From Allium sativum (Eukaryota; Streptophyta; Magnoliopsida; Asparagales; Amaryllidaceae): a DNA stretch of 64,000 nt. Of this stretch, positions 50,201 to 61,400 are shown piece after piece. The number at the start of each line of letters is the position of its first letter. The stretch's first letter is position 1. The translations under genes were made by a program, and so were the position numbers. The stretch lies in contig CM060920.1 of NCBI GenBank assembly GCA_030737875.1, positions 482,762,861 to 482,826,860 of the forward strand. The letters run 5' to 3'. Under the pieces are notes generated by a model. That model searched no databases, had not been told where the DNA came from, and saw only the letters and a program-made list of their open reading frames with translations.

Positions 50201-51314
50201 CGGTGATACCTAGCGGATCTGACGATGTGGCATTCAAAGTGAATGGTGGCCAGGTGTTCAAAGGATTTTAACCTCAAGCCTCACAGCCGGGAAATGACAA
50301 AAATCGGGCAGGCAGCATGGCTATGTGGGTCGCTCCCATTAGGATGTATAATCACCTATCTAGAGGAAATCCTATTTGTTTCTTAAATCTATGTTTCGAT
50401 GTTGTCCCTTTTCGGGAGACGGTTGCTGATCCCAACCGTCGGTGATATACATTCGATACACTCAAGCGAAATGAGTGGTCGGTCATGTGAGGGCCGGGTT
50501 GCAAGATGTTCTTGTTGAACCCAGTGTATTCGTCTCTAGAGATACACGTACGGAAGGTGGTCCCATACCTTGTCAAGTTGGAAATCAAATATCCAATAAG
50601 CGCCCGCGGTTTTCAATTGTATACTATATACGGGGAGCGTGAGATGCAAGCGTTCCTCTAGATTTGTTAATTATTTGTATCTAGACATTATCATAATATC
50701 ATATCAAGATAAGATTTCAAAAGATGTTTTGGGTTATCGTAAGGTAAAAACCGTCCGTGTTTATGTGTTGATCGGTCTTACGATTATCTTTTCTTTCGAA
50801 AGGATTTTAACTTTAATATCAAGTTGTATGATACCCTTAATTTCTGTGCGAGTTTTTCTCACTCTGGTCCACCAGACTGACCCGGTGTTTTGTAAATGCT
50901 CGGGTTAGACCGAGGTGTACAGGTTCAGGTTATCAGGTACTGAGAAGTCCAGAGACGAGTTGAAGATGTTCAGATGAATGATATTCCACTGTGTGATTGT
51001 ATATATATATATATATATATATATGAGGACAGATTAAAAAAAAAACTGTCCAGCTGTGAGTTGTACTCTGATATTGTAAGTATTTTAAAGCTTTCAGTAA
51101 AGATTTATTTCTATATTATATTTTTGTTCCGCTGCGATGTGAGACTCTGTGTTGGTTCTTCTTCTTCTTCTATTCTAATATTTCTTTCTTTCTTATCTCA
51201 CCCTCTAATTTCTTTCTAAACGTTCTAGTGTTTCGGTGCTTGGAGGATCGGCATGAGATACGATAAGGGTACTTATGTCAATTTTCGGGGCCGAAATCCG
51301 CTGGGTCGTTACAG
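47279..51314 (+). mobile_element. Solo giant LTR D, right part
   Basis: It resumes after C with the second TAAAA. It has TATAAATA (47477-47484), an exon-like GC-rich stretch (47640-47800), a donor-like CCAG|GTGAGTTAA (GT at 48188), AT-rich sequence, the family blocks from 49488, ACTTGATAGT/ACTATCAAGT (49726-49755) and GACGGTTG/CAACCGTC (50418-50440). It ends GGGTCGTTACA, then GACCC. No coding region is supported; the short frames are chance. Confidence 0.9.
47477..47484 (+). promoter_or_regulatory. TATA box of LTR D
   Basis: TATAAATA about 1.65 kb into D after C is removed, followed by an A/C-rich likely 5' end of the transcript. Confidence 0.6.
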
Positions 51315-51761
51315 ACCCAGAGTTTATTTTGTTTGTTTTCCCTAAACTCTTGGGTGCCCAAATTTGTACGGGCAGTCAAGTAGTCGGGATTTACAGATTC
51401 ACTTGGAGGAGCTTGAAGCAGGAGGCTTCATCAGCTAGCTATAGACTCATACTTTCCACTATGTACTATGTTGTATCTAGAAACAGGTGTTTATAACTGT
51501 TCCAGGAATAAAGGTTGTGCTCTGATAATGGTATGTATATATACAGTTTTTGATTTGTTTTTAAAAGTTATGTTATATAATATATATTTTTCGTTCCGCT
51601 GTGAAATTTGTGTTCTTCGTTTCTTCTATTCTAACTTTTCTTTCTTTCTATTTCTCATCCTCTAACTTCTTTCTAATAATGATTCATATTTCTGTGAAAT
51701 TTGGGTTGGACGTATGGTGTTATTAGTCAACTCAAAGAGTACGGAAATTCGGATCGTTACA
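51315..51761 (+). repeat. Element E 5' LTR, segment 5 (3' end)
   Basis: It resumes in the box interrupted at 30440, contains an acceptor-like GTACGGGCAG ending at 51375, and ends GATCGTTACA two bases before a primer site. That makes it the true 3' end of a 5' LTR. Confidence 0.9.
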
Positions 51762-51763
51762 AT

Positions 51764-51775
51764 TGGTATCAGAGC
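51764..51775 (+). other. Primer-binding site (initiator Met-tRNA), element E
   Basis: TGGTATCAGAGC, two bases after the LTR end. Confidence 0.92.
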
Positions 51776-53579
51776 TGAAGATTGTGTGGTAACCTTGGCT
51801 CTGTGGCGTTACTCAATAGAGATGGGGTTAGTAACACCCTAGATTGAATTTGAATGTATATATATGAGCGTGTATTTGTAGATTTGATATAAAACTATTT
51901 TATATTGTGTTGGTTAATTTGTTGATTAGTTTATGAATTCTGGTCTATACAAGATGTACAACTGTATCGATAGGTGTTTCTAAACTATTGAACAAAGAAA
52001 TTCGATACAGTATTGTTTTAAAATGGGTAAATGAAATAATTTTGCCCAAAGCTATTTTTGATATAAAAGGAATATTTTTCTGAAATTATTGAATTATTCG
52101 GTTGTTATTATAATCAAATGAGATTATAATACCGAAATGGTTATATAAACCAAATTGAATTTGTATAAGAATCCGATATACTCATAAGCTGAATTACAAT
52201 TGGATTCAGACCAGAATTTGGAATTTAAATCCCGGAGGATTAGAAATATTTTCTGAAGAATTTTTATTAAAGTAATATAACATTAGTCTGAAGGGTTTTT
52301 GAATAAGAATGGTTTTAAATGGATTTTGAAAAGTGATTAAGCACTGAAATCACTTCAGTGGCGAGAAAATAATTCTAATATGGATCGTGACATTATCGGT
52401 ATTCATTTTCGAGTTTTTAAGTGACGGATTACTACCATAACAGATTTACTAATGGAAAGTTATTTGAGAAAAGCAAGTTATATAAAAAAAAGGTTCAAAT
52501 GTTTTGAATTGAACTAGTTATAAATATATGTGCATGACTATGTGATTTAAAAATTGAATTTGAAATGGAAACCCGGGAATTTGAATTCTGAAATTAAAAT
52601 TTAACTTGTATAAGTTGAATAGATCGAAATGGTAAAATTGTATCAAATGAATTGAAATTTAACTTAAGTTAAAAAAAATTGGATTGGATCGAAGATAACT
52701 CCGAATGAAATTAAATAAAGGGAAATGTTGAGATTCGAAATATTAATATGAATTCGACTAATGAATAAGCAAGTTGAATATATATTGGATGTTGTTAACT
52801 GAAATTGAATTGTGATAAATTTCGATTTAAGTATAATAAGTGGATTGACTTAAATAGAAATAAGATTTGAATTGATAGAATGGAAGTGAACTAATCAGAA
52901 GTTGATTAGAGAGTTAAAAACTGGAAGTTGGATTGATTTGAAACCAACTGGAAATGGATATATGTATGGTGAGCATATATTGAATGGAAACAAATGCAAG
53001 AGATAGAATTATGCCCCAAAAAAGGTACATGTTTATAATATTACTTGGGTTTGATGGTTTTATGAGCCTATGGGGCAAGCCACTTGGCGTTTTGGTTTTC
53101 TTTTGAATTGAAGAAGGCCTAGAGAGCGAGTTGTGGTTGTACCGATTGAGCCGTGAAAAGGAGATGCTGCCGATTTTTTTCGAAAATTTAAAGAGTTAGA
53201 AAATTTTCAAGAAATTTTTGTTTGATAATTTAAAATCAAGTTGTTAATTGTAATTGAAGTAAGAAAACCAGAATTGGTTAATAAAATTTCAAGTGGAATA
53301 ATGAAATTGATAAATATATTTAAAATCAATTGGAATGGGTATGGATACGCATGAGAGCATATGGATTAAAGACATGAAAGTGATGATGGATTATCCAAAA
53401 ATGGTGGACAGATCATTTGGAAAAAATTATGAATGGTCGAGTAATTATATGAGAATTCGAAGGACGGGTAAGAACTGGGTTATGAAGATATGGGATATAA
53501 GATTTCAACCAAGTAGGTTGTGAGGAGTTAGAGTTATAGCATCTTTACTGCTTAGCAATTTAGAGGACGAAATTATTTT

Positions 53580-53592
53580 AAGGGAGAAGGAA
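53580..53592 (+). other. Polypurine tract of element E
   Basis: AAGGGAGAAGGAA abuts the 3' LTR start TGTAACGACCC at 53593. Confidence 0.88.
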
Positions 53593-53995
53593 TGTAACGA
53601 CCCAGATTTTTAGCCGTTTAATTTTGAATATTTAACTTGTTTTAAATGTTGTATTAGATGTATAAATGGAAATTTGTATGGGATTTATTAAATAAAATGA
53701 AGTTTTAACATATAATTTAAAAAAATCGGTGTAATCATATGCGATTTGTACCATACATCGGATAGGATTTTTCTAGGGTTAAGAAATTGCGGTTGGAAAC
53801 AATGGCTTACCTAAACTTAAAGTAAACTCTTTTGTAATGCTTGTACCAACCAAAACAAAGTAACCAATAACATTTGTGTATCCAAGTAAAAATCTTTGTA
53901 AGGTTTTGTTTATCTTTCTACTGCTCAAGAAAGAAAAAAATAATATATACTACCTTACCCTAAAAGCAATAAACAAGCATTCTATACATGATTTC

Positions 53996-54097
53996 TAAAC
54001 TGTGCGTGACAAGTGATTTCAAAACCCGTGCGTTCCAAGCAATTTACTACCGTGAGTGCCAAGAAATTTACTACCGTGCGTGCCAAGGAATTTACCC
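53996..54097 (+). repeat. About 24-bp repeats upstream of the E promoter
   Basis: Units of the type 'aatttactaccgtgcgtgcc' followed by 'aagg' at 54041 and 54064, with degenerate units on either side. They end directly before the TATA box, so they may be U3 enhancer elements (inference). Confidence 0.75.
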
Positions 54098-54104
54098 TAT
54101 ATAA
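54098..54104 (+). promoter_or_regulatory. TATA box of the E 3' LTR
   Basis: TATATAA about 505 bp into the LTR, followed by a pyrimidine-rich stretch (cacccttttcctttcttctg) typical of a plant transcript start. Confidence 0.6.
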
Positions 54105-56968
54105 CACGCTGTTTCACTCACCCTTTTCCTTTCTTCTGACTCTCGAAATCAAAGCGGGCACCATCTTCTTGTTCTCAACAATAAAACCAACGTCCCAAAT
54201 CATTTTCGTGTTTCCCTATTCTGCTGAAAATCGTCTTTCCCAATAGTCAACGAGAAAATTTCCACTCTTAAAATCGATTACTAAAAAAAAGAGGAGGCCA
54301 AATCTTCGATTTGTTGTGTTTCTTATTTGATTAGCTTCCTTGAACCGCGTGATAGTCGAAGTCGGAATTTTCAGAAGTGCGGCGAGTTGGAGCTGAGTGG
54401 CCAGGGGTGGTCGGCGACGGAGACGGAGGCCTGGGAAAGTGCAGTTATCGTTGAACAGGGTAGTTTCCACCGTGTTTCTCTTGCTTTAGGGTTTACTGAT
54501 GAGTTAATGGACCAAGATTGAATGGCTTTGGGTATTTGCATCATGGGTGATGTGAGGAGGAAGACGCAGGTTGTATCAATTGAGGAGAAGCAAGTTCCGT
54601 ATTTTATGTTATAAAAAAAGTATGAATTGCATTTAATCTGGGAATGCCACAGTTTTGAATGAGTGTTTTGGTGCATGTTTGGGAATTTAGAATTTTGTAC
54701 ATGATGATTGAGGATTTCAGGTGAGTTTAAATGTGCAATAGTGGAGATAGGTTAGAAAATCGGGTTCTGTTCTTTTGTTTGGGAAAGAGTAGTTGGTGGT
54801 AAACTAGACTATGTTGAGAAGTTTAATGGTTGTCATGATTTGTGAAGTACTGAAGCAGAGAGAGAGGGGATCGACCATGGTAAACTCAGACTACGGATAT
54901 GATGCTGGAAGAGGGAACTTGAAATGAAAATGCACTACTGAAGAGTACAAAAATAGAAGTGCACAGCAGAAGCAATTACTACTGAACTATGAACGGGAAA
55001 TTGAAGAATGGTAGTATGCAGTGGGGGTTTAAGGTTTGGTCATGGTGATGTACATAAGCAAAGCGGGTTTTGGCAGGGAAGAAGAATACTAAGTCAAACT
55101 GTATGTTTTTAAACAAAGAAATTAAAGGGAAAAGGGGGTGGCTTCGAAGTTCATGAGGTTGAAGGAACTGCCTGGAGTCAACAAAAGTATACAGGGAGCA
55201 TTAACATAGTTGTTAAGTGTTAAACATTTGTTAGTAAAGTTAGTAAAAGGAAGATTTAAATGACAATAATGCCGGTTGTGAGAAGACAGGAGGATGAAAT
55301 TGTCCATGCGTTTGGATGGGTAAGCAACAAGCTTCAGAATTGGTTCCAGGAAGAGTGAAGGTGGATTAGTGACTAATCAAGTGGTAATTGGTTTTAAAAT
55401 ATTAATTAGCGAACTTAATAAACATTAAATTATCGTAAATTTTGTAATTACTATAACGGTTGCATACGTATACAAAACCACACGAAACCAATCACGCTGG
55501 AATCGTAGCGGCAAAATCTACCTTGAAGAACTCATTTGCTGAGAACGGAGCTATTCGAATTTCATGATAAAATCAAATGCTTGTTTGATTGTAGACGAAA
55601 TAAAAGCATAACCGTCTACTGCAAACCAAGGCGAGTAAACTCACTAACTCCGTTTTGTTTATATTTTTATATAAACAAGTTTTAAATTTATTTACAGTAA
55701 TTTTATATTGTGTGATGATTGTTTGGATGAATGGTTGGTAAAATGGTCGAAATAGTTGATATAGTCATATCGTTGATCGATTATTTCTGTTTACTATGAT
55801 ATTTCATATTTATGTGCATTAAATGTTGATTAACATCTGTGGATGCAGGGAAACAGGTTGGAGGGATCCAACTGGATTCCTCAACAATTATATTATTATT
55901 TGTTATCCACTGCGATATATACGGTGATTGGTTATGCTATGTTGAATTACCATGGCCTTAGAATTTTGGTATTTAATATCAAAATATATTTTCGAATGTA
56001 GGAAATAAATTGGAGATTAAAAAAGAAAGTTTATTTTCAAAATTATAAATTGGATTCCGAATAGATTTGAGAGTAGGAACTTGTTTTAATGAATAAAACA
56101 AGTAGTTAAAAATATAAACGATATTTATGGCTAAAGGAAAATAATTATCTTTGGAATTAATATCTGGCTTGTAATTGGTATTTTATTATCGAATGAAAAA
56201 TCGCTATAAAGTTTTAAAGGGAGATTTTAAATAATAAATAAATTGAGAAGATTAAATTATGAACGACATTTTAAATTCAGTAAAATATTGATAGTAAAAT
56301 AAATTGATTTTATATAGAAAAGAAAAATAAAAGGTTTTGAAACAGGTATTTGAAATTGGATTTAAACTTAGTCGTTATAAAAGAAATTGTGAATGAGATT
56401 TTAAATATTTGGAAAAAAAATTAGATTTATTATGGATAGATTTTAAATAGAAGTTATGGATGAAATTTGGATTTGAAATGATAAAGTCAAATGGATTTGA
56501 TTGTATATAAGAGAAATATAGTCACGGTTAAAGTGAATAATGGTTGAAATGAAATATTTTGCAAATGAAATATCTTTAAAGGAAATTTAGATTTGAAATA
56601 TGAAACCATATTGGAAATTGAATGAAAGGGAATTAGTTAATTGTTTCAAAGGAAAACGATGAGTTTTATTACACAATTTGGAATATTAAATAAATTGTGA
56701 TAACGTTTTGTAGGCTAGAATGGTTATAAAGGAATTTGGAAATGATTTGGAAGGGATGATTTCAAAAGTGAATTTGGAATTTGAATTAACCTAAAATGGT
56801 AGATAAATTCCGAAGTTCGGAATATAACCGAATATAGATTATTCGAGAGAGAGTTATTTATTGGAATTCGATTATATCGATTTTGGGAAGTAGTTATTTT
56901 TACTTTCCATTTTGAATCAAATCTATTTATTTATTTATTTATTGAATTAATAAGTACAAGATTATTTG

Positions 56969-57290
56969 GGAACAATGATTATAACGCTATCCTTATAAAT
57001 CTAAATAGTGATTATAATGCTACAGTTATCATAAATGTTTTATAAATCTAAGCAGCGATTTTAGTGCTGTTGTTATAATAAATGTTTTGTAAATCTAAAC
57101 AACGATTTTAGCGTTGTCGTTATAATAAATGTTTTTTAAATCTGAGCAGTGATTTCAGCGTTGTTGTTATAATAAATGTTTTGTAAATCTATACAGCGAT
57201 TTTAACGTTGCCGTTATAATAAATGACTTGTAGATCAAATATTGGGAAACATCGATTATAACGCTACCATTCTAATCAATGTTTTTCCGT
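56969..57290 (+). repeat. 47-bp minisatellite with a hairpin in each unit (E 3' LTR)
   Basis: Same array as 5550-5860. One unit has ACAACG/CGTTGT where the sister LTR has ACAGCG/CGTTGT, so a G-U pair there is a Watson-Crick pair here. Confidence 0.88.
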
Positions 57291-58455
57291 AAAAGAAGTG
57301 CATTCTTAGATTGAATCTGAGAGTCACATAAGCGATATTTTGTTTGAAGTTGTGAGCTTTGGCTATTTCAAAGTTGAGAATGTTGTTCAGTTAAGGTCTG
57401 AGAGCTAATTATACCCCAACTTGATTGACTTCATGATTGATGGAGAAATGGTTAAGGATCGATAGTGAAGATTAGTTAGCAATATGGTTAGTTAATAAAT
57501 GATTAATGGTTTGAGTTATAATAACATTGTTTTATAACATCGCGTTAATTTAAAGTATTTTTGAAATGTTTTCCCCAAATAAAGTGAGAAATATTTTCTA
57601 TGCATAGGAAACGAAATGAATTGGTCAACGAGAAATTAAGAAATGCAAGATGGAAATATTTTTCGATATTAATAAGGTATATTTTCTGAATATAGAAAAT
57701 AAGGATTCGTGAATATTTAGAAATGTTTTCTAACCGGAATAAGAGATGCTTTCTCGAATAAAGAAATTAGAATACTGGAAATGTTTTTTTAAGAATCGAG
57801 AAAGATAACTGAATTTTGAAAGAATCTAGAAGATGGGAAATGGGAATGGGAAATGATAATACAATACGGAATTAATATAAAAAGGGGCCAGTGTTGTTTG
57901 ATGTTTGATCGGTAGAATTTCCAATTGGAAATGGGACCGTTGATTATATGGATGTTACTTTGACAGTTAAATGACCGACTATCAAAGTTTTGATTTATTT
58001 TATACCTCTGTTGTCGATATGGAGAGACTGGGATCAGATTTATTATCTCAGAACCACTCCGTATTGGCATAAGCGTTATGAGTCAATTTACGCTGAAGAT
58101 AATTGAAGACGGTGAAAAGTGCAAGGGCTGTTTGTTAATCCTAGGTAGAAATTGGCCAAGATGGATTAATAGTTCGGTGTCTTCAGTTTGTCCAGTCCTA
58201 GGACATCGTATATGGACGAATGTATGACGATGTGGCATTCAAAGTAAATGGTAGCAAGATGATCTAAAAAGTTAATCATGACCTCAAGCCTCATCACCCG
58301 AGAAATGACAGAAATCGGGAAGGCAACATGGCCATGTGGGTCATTCGCGTTAGGGATATTATCGCCTAATATAGAAAAATTCATTTTCTTCTTATTCTAT
58401 CCGCTGCTGTATTCTTTCAGTGACGGTTGCTGATCATAACCGTTGGTGATAATAT

Positions 58456-61400
58456 TGTAACGTCCAGTATTTTTGGTAGTCAGAAATTTAATATATTTTA
58501 TCATTTTAAATATCAATTTGGAATTTTAAATGGATTTATAATATATAATTCATTTATATATAACGAAGTTTGAACATTAACTTTATGTATAATTATAATT
58601 CGGACCCCTAAATGTCGCGGCATTTCGTAATGTGCGATTTAATATTTATGTATATCGGTACAAATATAAAACGCTCACCGACAATCGACAATGAAATTTA
58701 ATAATCATAAGAAATAGATAGTTCAAATCAATGTGTCGCTTACCTTATAATGAGGCACGTGCTTCGCACACAGGAAATTTTTCAATATATTATACAGGCC
58801 TTAGAAATAGCTTTCTTTTCAAATGACCTCCATTTTTGAAGAAACAAACTTTATTAGGACTAGAACGTTGAGACAAAACGCTGTGTCCATTTTTATTATG
58901 ACTGGAATTTGTGTAGGACCGTACAAATTTAACGGTTATCGGTGCCCAGCAGTTAACGGTAGAACATGTTAACCGTATAAACAACGTGTAAAATATGTAT
59001 TATGTACAAAGAAATATAACATGTAAATGCAGATCTTGTGGATATGATATGGCGATAATCACCACTGCTTTTTACAAGAAAACCGATGAGCTGATTAATT
59101 AGGCGTGAAGATGAAAGTTATATAGCTCACGGTGCCTTCACATTAACTGACTCGCAATATAATAGCTAAAGCCCAATAATATCTCTAGATAAAAATAAAA
59201 TAATAATGTATATATATAAACTTAACTTTAATGAAATTGAACAACAGCTACCCAGACTAAAAATTTCATGTAGAGCCTAGGGAAAAGAAAAAGCAAACCG
59301 AACCCTGTACACAACTTCATAGCTAAGAATTAGAGTACACACAACTATACCATCCCGTCTTTTGTCTTGGTTTAACTTCATATGTAAGAAATTGTGAACA
59401 GCTTCATTTATGAAATAAGCTCTCCCATCCTACATCTTTTTCATCATACAGCTTATATCATGTCCCCTTCAACACAGTGTGTTTTCACTTCAGCCAGCTA
59501 CTCTACTCCATTTTTTCTACCTTTTGAAATGTATTCGCGCTGAAACTTCACCATCACCTCGACAGAGAAATGAAAACACACCGTTCTATTTCATCCTTTC
59601 ATACAAGTCTACCCTTGTTTAGATATATTCTTTCGTACCTACACTGTATTGCTTCAGTATGTCTGGTCATTTTCTCACATCCTACGGCTGCTTCTCTACC
59701 ATGAAAACCAAAAAGAAAACTCACTGAAACACTGACCACCCATTAGTAAAAACAACTCACGCTACCCCGATCTCCTACAAGCCTACCCAGAAGCACCTGC
59801 TAGCGCATTCTATAAAAGAAATGAAATGAAATGCAGGGATACTGAAAATAGGAAAAGGACATGATGCTTATCACTTCTCGCGTGTATAAATACACCTGTA
59901 CCCTTTCCATTCTTGCTCAGGGAACCAAAAACAAATCTCTGCCGCCATTAAACATTGAGCAGTAAGCTTAAAAATAGAGAAATAAATACACCCAAACTCT
60001 TGAAAATCAAAATAAGCATGTAAAGGAAATCACCAGCAAAACTTTTTCAACCTGGTACAAGTTTGGAGGGGAGTCTACTGTGTGTTACTGGGTGGTGGAG
60101 CAGTCCGTTGTCTTGAAGTTGTGGAGAGGTCGGTCTGGCAACTGGAGCAAGGCGACACAGTTTTCAGAGTGATGGTTGAGTGTGTACAGTGGAGTGAAGG
60201 GAAGAATACGTGTATGACCTGAAATTGGGCGGGTATGCATTTGCATGAGGACTGTTGAACCACGGTGGTAGTATATGGTAGCAGCAGATCGATCGCACTG
60301 GGAAAGGAGGATGTAAAGAAAATAGTGGCAGGGCGCAAAGAAGAAAATGTGACTGAAGGAGTGATGAAGGCGTGATTTTCTTTAAACTCGGATGGTGGTT
60401 TAGAAAATATAATAGCAGTACTCGGGTGGGAAAGAAATATACGTGAGAAGCAGAATTGCGTGAAATTGGGAAGGAAAGTGTTGAATAGTAAAAAGATGGT
60501 GGCTCACGTGATGAACGGAGCATGGGAAAGCTTCACAGAGGCGTATGGGGAAACAACAGTGGTGCAAGGATATGGTTTAAATGGAGGGGCATCGATCAGT
60601 AGCTTAAGAACATGGACATGGGTGGGTAAATGAAACGAAGTTGTGCGTGGAGTAGAAGAAGCGAACTGTAGAGGAATAGTAGAGAGAGTATGAAGGGTGG
60701 TTATGGGAAACAGAGGAGGAAGTATTTTCGAACAAAACATAGGAAAAGAAGGGAATGAAAAGAAGTACTGGGCGGTGGCAGGTTGTCCCAGCAGGCAATC
60801 GCATCTTTGGAGATGCGGTTTTCGGTTGACAGCAGGAAGATAAGGTGAATATGAACAGTACATTAATATGACACCTAATCTAATTTTTCCTAATCATTTG
60901 TTTAAAGTTTAATTATATTAATTAAGTTTTAAAATAAATGAGAACCTTGTACTTGCGTGTCCAATGCTACTTTAATGTGGTATGAAATTCCTAATACAGT
61001 TTGCTACCATGACTATTGCGTAATGTTGGCCCGAAAGAAATATTTAAATATGCCTAATTCATTTTGAAATAGCCTAATTAAGTTAACAATATTTATTATA
61101 TATAATGTGGCGCCTGTAGATGTCAAACCCTATTTACAAATGTGCCAGATCAGGAATAGTATAATGTGTGTACCATGTATTGTTTTTAATCCGAGCGTAT
61201 ATTAAACATAAGTAAGAATTAGAAGTTTAATTATTATTTAAGGTTTATTAATATTGGTTAATAGCGCGACTTAGGTCTAGTTAATTATTTATATATATAT
61301 ATAATATATGATATACATTAAGTTAGGAATACACATGTGGCCCAGGTTATATTATAGCATTTCTAAATTGGTAGCACGTGGGGAGTTTATACATTCCTAG

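Larger units (their letters stand above)
51762..53592 (+). mobile_element. Non-coding interior of element E (1831 bp)
   Basis: It lies between the 5' LTR end and the 3' LTR start. It begins AT plus the primer site and ends with a purine tract. No gag, protease, RT, RNase H or integrase motif is visible in any frame; the longest frame near its end (53335-53523) is short and unrecognised. The final part, 'aggacgaaattattttaagg', resembles the 3' lead-in of chromoviruses, suggesting descent from one. E would depend on proteins from a relative such as C. Confidence 0.85.
53593..58455 (+). repeat. Element E 3' LTR (interrupted by H)
   Basis: It starts TGTAACGACCCAG. It is collinear with E segments 1-3 from 55422 onward and shows the uninterrupted target sites of the Tat-like element (55422), F (57864) and the Tekay-like element (57946). 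It holds TATATAA (54098), a donor site changed to GC (55631), a 47-bp minisatellite (56969-57290) and family hairpins (57957-57988, 58422-58444). It stops at AATAT (58451-58455), where H begins. The 54300-54700 stretch is more GC-rich and is likely the first exon. No gene is seen. Confidence 0.92.

Noticed and set aside
30441..51314. One 21-kb full-length element with GACCC duplications
   Set aside because: Its middle is a complete separate element with its own TAAAA duplication. Removing that leaves a single 5.5-kb LTR without interior.
53335..53523. 62-codon frame near the end of the E interior as a conserved small gene
   Set aside because: No family resemblance, no second copy in the window to test conservation, and its length is expected by chance.
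60075..60863. Overlapping Ser/Pro-rich minus-strand frames of 66-119 codons in LTR H
   Set aside because: Composition shadows opposite the likely LTR H transcript; several overlap in different frames and none resembles a known family.
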